Assembly (NCBI GenBank): GCA_002347185.1
Contig: DDXK01000067.1
Location: 19,653-32,256, forward strand
From: Desulfobulbaceae bacterium UBA2262
Lineage (GTDB): Bacteria; Desulfobacterota; Desulfobulbia; Desulfobulbales; Desulfurivibrionaceae
DNA: 12,604 nt
Direction: 5' to 3'
Below are positions 7,915 through 12,604 of this stretch, one piece after another. Both the position numbers and the translations under genes were made by a program. The stretch's first letter is position 1. Each line of letters begins with the position of its first letter. Below the pieces are notes generated by a model. It was given only the letters and a program-made list of their open reading frames with translations. It had not been told where the DNA came from and searched no databases.

Positions 7915-8424
7915 TCAGTCGAAGGAGCGCTGAATCTTCTTCAGCAGCACCTCCCCGGTATGGCTGTAGAAGAATAGTTTCAAGCCATGGACGCCGCCCA
8001 CCTTTTCCACGGCCACGTTGACATTGAATTTGGCCAGGGCCTCGCGGGCTGCCTTGATGTTCATGGCGCCGATCGTCCTCTCGCTGCCCTGATTCCCCAG
8101 ATGCACATCAAGCACGTCGGCACCGCCGAACACCTTGGCCACCAGGCCGGCGTTGGGGCAATGCACATTGCCACGGGTCAGCACCTCCACCATGTAGCGG
8201 ACCGAGCTTTCCACAAAACGGAAATTATCCTCCTGGGTCAGATTCTGCCGCTCCGGCATCACCCCGTGACACATGGCGCCGATCTTCTGGCGCGGGCAGA
8301 AAAGACAGACCGAAACGCAGGAGCCAAGCAGGGTGGTGATGAGGGTCGGCGCGGTGGCGACGAAGAGTTCTCCCGGATGGAGGCTCACCACCGGCAGCTC
8401 CTGTTGCGAAACCCGATTTTTCAT
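7915..8424 (-). CDS. cheD: Chemoreceptor glutamine deamidase CheD
   Basis: Cysteine-dependent deamidase that converts specific receptor glutamines to methylatable glutamates. The 169-residue length is typical. Nucleophile C36 sits in TLLGSCVSVC and H53 in MCHGVMPE; the C-H spacing of 17 equals that of the Thermotoga enzyme (C27/H44). The later AKVFGGADVLD and the GGVHGLKLFFYSHTGEV region are also family-like. The start is taken as ATG 8424, which overlaps the cheR stop in TGATG, a usual coupling arrangement; a GTG at 8436 would add 4 residues. C43 and C52 add to C36 and C40 to give four cysteines within 17 residues. No cheC is seen in the window, so CheD here may act only as a deamidase rather than in the CheC-CheD feedback pair known from Bacillus. 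Confidence 0.95.
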   Translation of the reverse strand: MKNRVSQQELPVVSLHPGELFVATAPTLITTLLGSCVSVCLFCPRQKIGAMCHGVMPERQNLTQEDNFRFVESSVRYMVEVLTRGNVHCPNAGLVAKVFGGADVLDVHLGNQGSERTIGAMNIKAAREALAKFNVNVAVEKVGGVHGLKLFFYSHTGEVLLKKIQRSFD

Positions 8425-9308
8425 CACTTGTTGCACCGGTACACCGCCGAAGCAACCCTGGTCACCCGGTCCACAATGCCCTCCAGGGTTTCCGAGTGCC
8501 CGGTGAAGAGATAGCCCCTGGGGGAAAACTGCCTGTAGAATTTCTCAAAAAGCTCGCACTGGGTTTTACGGTCGAAGTAGATGATGACATTGCGGCAGAA
8601 GATGATATCCATCTTCTGCTCAATGCCGAAATCGCGGTCCATGAAGTTGAGCCGTTTGAAGGTGATCTTCCGCCGCAATTCCGGCACGACCCGGTGGAAG
8701 CCCTTGTAATCCCCCTTGCCGCGCATCAGATATTTATTGCGGAAGGCGACCGGCACCGGTGCCACGGTGTCGTCCGCATAAATCGCCTCCTGCGCCTTGC
8801 CCAGCACCTCGGTGCAGATATCGGTGGCGAGAATCGTGTAATCGAGGCCGGGATAACGGCAGAGGTAATCCTCGAGGACCATGGCCAGGGTGTAAGGCTC
8901 CTCGCCGCTGGAGCAGCCAGCGCTCCAGACCCGGAGCACCTTGCGGCTCGTGTTGTTCATCCGGTTCACGAAATCGGGGAGAACCAATCCGGTCAACACC
9001 TCGTAATGTTTGGGTTCGCGGAAGAAATCGGTCTTGTTGGTGCTGACCACGTCGATGAGGTGGCAAAGCTCCTTGGCCTGTCCCTCAGCGCTCAGGACAT
9101 AGTCGAGGTAGGCGGCATAAGAGGGCATGTTGAGCTGGCGCAGCCGTTTCTGCAGGCGCGCGGAGAGCATGGTCTTCTTGATGGGAGGCAGCTTGATGCC
9201 GCACGCATCGTAGATAAAGGCGCTGAACCGCTTGAAATCACGATCGCTGAGCGCGGGTGGGGCGCCTGGCGACATCGGCGTCGAGGTTCCCTGGGCAAAA
9301 AAAGGCAT
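8424..9308 (-). CDS. cheR: Chemotaxis protein methyltransferase CheR
   Basis: Methylates receptor glutamates with S-adenosylmethionine. The 294 residues comprise an N-terminal helical CheR domain (about 20-90) and a Rossmann methyltransferase domain. Visible motifs are NKTDFFREPKHYEVL (91-105), the SAM-binding RVWSAGCSSGEEPYT (126-140), the acidic ATD at 161-163 and FCRNVIIYF (237-245). The beta-subdomain at about 190-222 holds NKYLMRGKGDYKGFHRVVPEL, which aligns without gaps to the pentapeptide-binding segment of E. coli CheR as I recall it. The annotated ATG lies 14 nt after cheW but has little Shine-Dalgarno match. ATG 9275, twelve bases after AGGGA, is an alternative that would drop 11 unconserved residues. 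The stop overlaps the cheD ATG. Expected partners are the chemoreceptors, in particular the one whose C-terminus lies at the right edge. Confidence 0.96.
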   Translation of the reverse strand: MPFFAQGTSTPMSPGAPPALSDRDFKRFSAFIYDACGIKLPPIKKTMLSARLQKRLRQLNMPSYAAYLDYVLSAEGQAKELCHLIDVVSTNKTDFFREPKHYEVLTGLVLPDFVNRMNNTSRKVLRVWSAGCSSGEEPYTLAMVLEDYLCRYPGLDYTILATDICTEVLGKAQEAIYADDTVAPVPVAFRNKYLMRGKGDYKGFHRVVPELRRKITFKRLNFMDRDFGIEQKMDIIFCRNVIIYFDRKTQCELFEKFYRQFSPRGYLFTGHSETLEGIVDRVTRVASAVYRCNK

Positions 9309-9322
9309 GGCCGCTTGCAGTC

Positions 9323-9877
9323 TTACGCTTCCGCCGCGGCGCCTTCCTCGGGCAGGGCTTCGGCCGCGCGGGCAAGAGCCGGGTTGTCCATGTCGCGCAG
9401 GGCAAGCTCGCCTTCGCTGGCGAGAACCTTGTCGATGTCGAGGATGATGAGAAATTTCTCCTCGCTCTGGCGGCCCATGCCCTTGATGAACTCGGTGTTG
9501 AGGTTGGTACCCATTCTGGGGACGGATTCGATGTCACTGTCGTTGAGATCGAGCACCATCTGCACGGAATCGGTGAGAACCCCCATCTCCACCATGTTGC
9601 CCTCGATCTCCAGCTCGACAATCATGATGCAGGTGTTCTTGCTGTAGGAGATCGTCCCCATGCCGAGCTTCTGGCCCAGATCCATGACCGGCACCACATT
9701 CCCCCGCAGATTGATGACCCCGCTCAGATAATCGGGCATTCTCGGGATTCTGGTCATGGTGGTGACATCCAGCACCTCCCTGACTTTGGAAATTTCGACG
9801 GCAAAGCCTTCCTCGCGGAGCGTGAAGGTGAGATATTGAGTCGCCTGCTGCTGGACATTTTCGGTTTTCGTGGCCAT
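9323..9877 (-). CDS. cheW: Chemotaxis coupling protein CheW
   Basis: Scaffold protein that joins chemoreceptors to CheA in the signalling array. The 184-residue protein is essentially one CheW domain at about 12-160. It has YLTFTLREEGFAVEISKVREVL near the start, then TRIPRMPDYLSGVINLRGNVVPVMDL and the later MGVLTDSVQMVLDL. The IP.MP.Y..GV.NLRG block and the RGNVVP turn are the most diagnostic. A C-terminal tail of about 25 residues is rich in Ala and Glu and looks disordered. A good ribosome site, AGGGAGAG, precedes the ATG by 5 nt. It lies 86 nt after cheA, separated by a small hairpin, and 14 nt before cheR. No receiver domain is fused, so it is CheW rather than CheV. Confidence 0.96.
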   Translation of the reverse strand: MATKTENVQQQATQYLTFTLREEGFAVEISKVREVLDVTTMTRIPRMPDYLSGVINLRGNVVPVMDLGQKLGMGTISYSKNTCIMIVELEIEGNMVEMGVLTDSVQMVLDLNDSDIESVPRMGTNLNTEFIKGMGRQSEEKFLIILDIDKVLASEGELALRDMDNPALARAAEALPEEGAAAEA

Positions 9878-9935
9878 GTGCGCTCTCCCTGTTCCTTGTG
9901 CCTGCTTGACTGCCTGCCTTTATTTTGATTTCGCC

Positions 9936-9948
9936 CCGGCATTGCCGG
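9936..9948. other. Small hairpin between cheA and cheW
   Basis: The inverted repeat CCGGC-ATT-GCCGG gives a 5-bp stem and 3-nt loop, 15 nt past the cheA stop codon on the minus strand. No U-run follows, so it is not a terminator; transcript stabilisation or processing is possible. The rest of the 86-nt spacer holds only short repeats of GCAGGCA and the cheW ribosome site. Confidence 0.4.
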
Positions 9949-9963
9949 AGTGCTGCCTGTAAT

Positions 9964-12081
9964 TTATGTGGTCAGGGCCGAACGCTCTTCACGCTGGGCC
10001 CATTTCATCACGTCGGGAACATCGAGGATCAGGGCGACATGCCCGTTGCCGAGAATGGTGGAACCGGAAAGGCCGGTGGCGTTGCGATAGATCCATCCCA
10101 GCGATTTCAGAACCGTCTGGTGCTCACCCACCACGTCGTCAAGCACGAGACCGAACCGTTCGCCGTTGATGCGGGCGATGACCATCTGCTCCAGGTCGGG
10201 CCGTTCCCCGGGGATGGCGAAGAAATCACGCAGCCGGACATAGGGGACAAGCTGGTCGCGCACCGGCAGCACCCGCCGGCCATGGAACCTGGCAATATCA
10301 TCCTTGCTGAGCTCCACGCACTCCTCGACCTGCGAAAGCGGCAGAACAAAATAGGTATCCTCCACCTTGACCAGCAGGCCATCGATGATGGCGAGGGTCA
10401 GGGGAAGCATTATGGTGACCGTCGTCCCCTTACCCTTTGCGCTGCCGGTGACATTGACCGAGCCCTTGAGGGAGTCCACCGTGCTCTTGACCACGTCCAT
10501 GCCCACGCCACGGCCCGAGACACTGGTGACGGTCTTGGCGGTGGAGAGGCCGGGCATGAAGATGGTGTTGCAAATATCCTGCTCGCTCAGATCCTCATCG
10601 GCGCGGATAAGCCCCTTTTCCAGGGCCTTCTGTCTGATTTTCTCGGTATCCAGCCCCTTGCCGTCGTCGCTGACCGTGATGACGACGTTGGCCCCGGAAT
10701 GGCCGGCGGCCAGGGTGATGGTGCCCTTGCGCGGCTTGCCGGCCCTGGCCCGCTCCTCAGGGGATTCGATGCCATGATCGATGCTGTTGCGGATCAGATG
10801 GACCAGGGGATCGCCCAGCTGGTCGATCACGTTCTTGTCCAGCTCGGTCTCCGCCCCCTCGGTGACCATGGCCACTTCCTTGCCCAGCTCGGCGGAGAGA
10901 TCCCGCACCAGCCGCTTGAATTTGGCAAAGGTGGTGCCGATGGGCAGCATGCGGATATTGAGGACAGAGTCGCGGAGCTCGGCGGTGAGGCGCTCCACCT
11001 CCTCCACCGGCTCCACCAGGTCGGGATCCTTGTTCTGGGAGGCGACCTGGCTGAGGCGGGCCTGGGTCACAACCAGCTCCCCAACCAGATTGATCAGCTG
11101 ATCGAGCTTTTCCGAAGCCACCCGGATGCTTTCCGCGCCCTTGGCCGACTCGGCCCGGACCTTGCACTCCTTGACCATCTTCTGCTCGGCCAGGGCGGCG
11201 TCTATCTGGGTTTTTGAAACCAGTCGCTCCTCGACAAGCAGCTCACCCAGGGGCCGCTGCCGGCCCAGCACCTTTTTCAGGTTTTCCGAGGAGAGGGCGC
11301 CCTTTTCCACCAGGATCTCGCCGAGCTTCTTGTGCTCTTCAAAGTCGCCCTCCCCCTCGCTGGCAAGAACGACAACCTTCACTTCGCAACTCGACTGGGC
11401 AAAGACCAGAACATCCTCCACGGCATTGATGCCCTGATCCGTGGTGAGGAGGATCTCCCAAAGGCCGGCGGACTTTTCGGCCTCATCCGCCTTTTCGTGG
11501 AGGAATACCGTGCACTGGCCGAGTCTGGCCAGCTCATCAAGAAGCTGCTCCATGGTGCTGCCGGCCACAAAAAAATCTTCGCCCGGCCTGATGTGGATCC
11601 GGTAATGGGTGAGGGTTCCCAGGGTGGGATCCTTTTCCTCTTCCTCTTCCGCCGCCGGCGCCAACGCGACCTCGACCTTTTCCGGCGGCACGGACCGGCC
11701 GCCGGAGACCAGGGCCTGCAGGGAGGCGATGATCCGCTGCCCCTCGGCCGGATCGGCCTCCCCGGAACCGGTGGCCGCATCGAGCAGGGCATAGATGTGA
11801 TCGCGGGAGGCCAGGGTCAGGTCGATGAGCTCCTTGCTGACCGGAACCGCGCCGTCCCGCACCCTGTCGAGGACTGTTTCCACATGGTGGGTAAAACCGG
11901 CAATGTCCTCAAAGCCAAACATTGCCCCGGAACCCTTGATGGTGTGCATGGCCCGGAAAACCCGGCTGACGATCTTCAGGTCCGCGGGATTCCTTTCAAG
12001 CTCCAGAAGCGAACTTTCCAGCTCTTCCAGAAGTTCGACAGCCTCCTCGCGAAAGACCTCCGCGTATTCGGTATCAGCCAT
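9964..12081 (-). CDS. cheA: Chemotaxis histidine kinase CheA with MshEN-like insert
   Basis: Cytosolic receptor-coupled kinase that autophosphorylates and passes phosphate to CheY and CheB. In order, the 705 residues hold an HPt/P1 domain (about 1-102, phospho-H46 in HTIKGS); an acidic linker with a Glu run (145-149); a probable P2-like response-regulator docking domain (about 155-240); a two-copy LGE-x-LVE segment (253-300) resembling GspE/MshEN N-terminal motifs; and the P3 dimerisation helices (about 315-385). The ATPase P4 domain follows, with N-box HLIRNSIDHG (428-437), SDDGKGLD (471-478), FMPGLSTA and GRGVGMDV (523-530). A CheW-like P5 domain runs from about 563 to 695. All catalytic motifs are intact. 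The ATG follows a strong AAGGAGAG site by 2 nt. It is first in the operon, behind a consensus promoter and a long leader. The size and P5 domain rule out an ordinary two-component kinase. Confidence 0.97.
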   Translation of the reverse strand: MADTEYAEVFREEAVELLEELESSLLELERNPADLKIVSRVFRAMHTIKGSGAMFGFEDIAGFTHHVETVLDRVRDGAVPVSKELIDLTLASRDHIYALLDAATGSGEADPAEGQRIIASLQALVSGGRSVPPEKVEVALAPAAEEEEEKDPTLGTLTHYRIHIRPGEDFFVAGSTMEQLLDELARLGQCTVFLHEKADEAEKSAGLWEILLTTDQGINAVEDVLVFAQSSCEVKVVVLASEGEGDFEEHKKLGEILVEKGALSSENLKKVLGRQRPLGELLVEERLVSKTQIDAALAEQKMVKECKVRAESAKGAESIRVASEKLDQLINLVGELVVTQARLSQVASQNKDPDLVEPVEEVERLTAELRDSVLNIRMLPIGTTFAKFKRLVRDLSAELGKEVAMVTEGAETELDKNVIDQLGDPLVHLIRNSIDHGIESPEERARAGKPRKGTITLAAGHSGANVVITVSDDGKGLDTEKIRQKALEKGLIRADEDLSEQDICNTIFMPGLSTAKTVTSVSGRGVGMDVVKSTVDSLKGSVNVTGSAKGKGTTVTIMLPLTLAIIDGLLVKVEDTYFVLPLSQVEECVELSKDDIARFHGRRVLPVRDQLVPYVRLRDFFAIPGERPDLEQMVIARINGERFGLVLDDVVGEHQTVLKSLGWIYRNATGLSGSTILGNGHVALILDVPDVMKWAQREERSALTT

Positions 12082-12291
12082 AACTCTCCTTCCTCACCGC
12101 TCGACGTTGGTTAACCCCCGGCACCGGCCACGACACAAAAAAACGACAAAACCATCGCTCCACCCCCCCGTGGGGAGGGAACAGCCCCCCCGAAAAACAT
12201 GCGCCGGACCAACCCTCGCCGGCGTCCCTACCGGCCAGGCGCGGGCAGGACTGAAAACAAGCTATAATCCCATAAAGATATTGAACTTTCT
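12082..12291 (-). other. Long GC-rich 5' leader of cheA with hairpins and G-runs
   Basis: About 210 nt separate the predicted start site from the cheA ATG. On the minus strand it contains a 6-bp hairpin, CGCCGG/CCGGCG with an 11-nt loop (12202-12224), followed 4 nt later by T5, which looks like an attenuator. It also has two G7 runs (12184-12190 and 12163-12169) with a complementary CCCTCCCC between them, a T7 run at about 12137-12143 and finally the cheA ribosome site at 12084-12091. I do not recognise a known riboswitch class in it. The 29-codon frame starting at 12200 has no ribosome site and looks accidental. Confidence 0.45.
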
Positions 12292-12296
12292 TTCAA
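12281..12296. promoter_or_regulatory. Inverted repeat TTGAA-N6-TTCAA at the cheA start site
   Basis: A perfect 5-bp-arm inverted repeat covers the predicted +1 region just downstream of the -10 box. Its position would suit a repressor operator, but the arms are short and AT-rich, so chance is possible. No regulator gene in the window suggests a partner. Confidence 0.2.
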
Positions 12297-12297
12297 A

Positions 12298-12327
12298 ATT
12301 ATAGGCGAAGCGAAAAAGCGCTGTCAA
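12298..12327 (-). promoter_or_regulatory. Consensus sigma70 promoter of the che operon
   Basis: The minus strand shows TTGACA at 12327-12322 and TATAAT at 12303-12298, both perfect consensus hexamers, with an 18-bp spacer. The predicted start is near 12291. It lies between the receptor stop codon and cheA, so cheA and the genes after it can be transcribed without the receptor. No flagellar sigma28-type box is seen here. Confidence 0.82.
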
Positions 12328-12407
12328 AGGAAAAGAACCGTCGGAAATCCCCGGGGAAAATGGTCCCGAGCCCGCCCCCCCTTGCCCAGCCCAACGCGCG
12401 GCACCCC

Positions 12408-12604
12408 TCAGTAACGCTCAAAGTCGGTCTCCTTGACCTCGGGAAGGGAAAGCTTCACCCCGCCTGCCCCCTCGCCTCTTTTTTTCTCGCCCCGGGGCGC
12501 GGAGAGCAGGGCGGCCTTGCGCGGCTTCTGCCGCGGCTCCTGCCGGGCGCCTGCCCCCGCCGCCGCAAGGTCAAAAAAGGATATCGTCTCCAGAAGCTGC
12601 GCGG
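12408..12604 (-). CDS. Chemoreceptor (MCP) C-terminus with tethering pentapeptide, partial
   Basis: Sixty-four codons plus TGA are open from the right window edge, in the frame that begins with GCG at 12602. The first residues, AQLLETISFF, match the end of the cytoplasmic coiled-coil domain of methyl-accepting chemotaxis proteins, where the last methylation helix runs into a -TI.FF segment. A linker of about 48 residues rich in Ala, Gly, Arg, Lys and Glu follows, and the chain ends in DFERY. This fits the pattern x-[HFYW]-x-x-[HFYW] at the extreme C-terminus that tethers CheR and CheB, as NWETF does in E. coli Tar. The sensing part, HAMP domain and methylation sites lie outside the window. 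It sits 326 bp upstream of cheA on the same strand, which supports a receptor working with this operon. The assignment rests on a short stretch but agrees with the context. Confidence 0.75.
   Translation of the reverse strand, partial: AQLLETISFFDLAAAGAGARQEPRQKPRKAALLSAPRGEKKRGEGAGGVKLSLPEVKETDFERY

Noticed and set aside
2790..12081. Signs of horizontal transfer or a mobile island
   Set aside because: No integrase, transposase, tRNA gene, direct-repeat ends or clear shift in base composition was seen; the genes form an ordinary ordered chemotaxis operon.
12163..12190. G-quadruplex in the cheA leader
   Set aside because: Only two G7 runs and one later G5 run are present, with long loops and a competing C-rich complement between them, so duplex hairpins are more likely.
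12114..12200. 29-codon minus-strand frame in the cheA leader (ATG 12200, TAA just before cheA)
   Set aside because: No ribosome site precedes it, it is built from G-run and T-run codons, and its start overlaps the hairpin region, so chance is the simpler reading.
12346..12360. Palindrome TCCCCGGGGA between the receptor and cheA as a terminator
   Set aside because: The arms meet with no loop and no T-run follows on the minus strand, so it cannot form a good terminator hairpin.

Overview
This window looks like chromosomal DNA from a free-living, motile, GC-rich Gram-negative bacterium. The CheD-containing chemotaxis operon, the cysteine-bearing PAS domains, the HEAT-receiver fusion and the bacterial GlnRS together suggest Desulfobacterota (old Deltaproteobacteria), perhaps a Desulfobulbales-like sulfur or sulfate organism. 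That placement is inference from gene style, because no marker gene is present. I see no mobile element, CRISPR array, rRNA or tRNA.

Layout. Positions 1-1491 (+) hold the 3' nine-tenths of glnS (glutaminyl-tRNA synthetase), cut by the window edge. It converges on fbp (class I fructose-1,6-bisphosphatase, 1558-2583, -), and a near-perfect A/T-flanked hairpin between the two can terminate both transcripts. fbp has its own strong sigma70-type promoter at 2692-2720. From 2790 to 12081 every gene is on the minus strand and tightly packed. In transcription order they are cheA, cheW, cheR, cheD, cheB, a cytoplasmic three-PAS hybrid histidine kinase, and a HEAT-repeat protein ending in a CheY-type receiver. 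Upstream of cheA, at the right edge, lies the last 64 codons of a chemoreceptor (MCP) that is too short to appear as a conventional ORF.

How it works together. The receptor signals through CheW to the CheA kinase. CheR, CheB and CheD provide the methylation, demethylation and deamidation adaptation branch. The receptor ends in DFERY, which fits the CheR/CheB-tethering pentapeptide pattern, and CheR has the beta-subdomain expected of tether-binding enzymes. No stand-alone CheY, CheC, CheX or CheZ is seen. The HEAT-receiver protein or the hybrid kinase's receiver could therefore take CheA phosphoryl groups, or the true CheY may lie elsewhere. The operon is preceded by a consensus TTGACA/TATAAT promoter and a leader of about 210 nt with G-runs and hairpins.

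The window is mostly a recognisable chemotaxis locus and contains no clearly new system. The points most worth following up are the matched CY-x9-C-x2-C motifs in two PAS domains of the kinase, the HEAT-receiver protein, the receptor tether with its matching CheR, and the duplicated MshEN-like insert in CheA.
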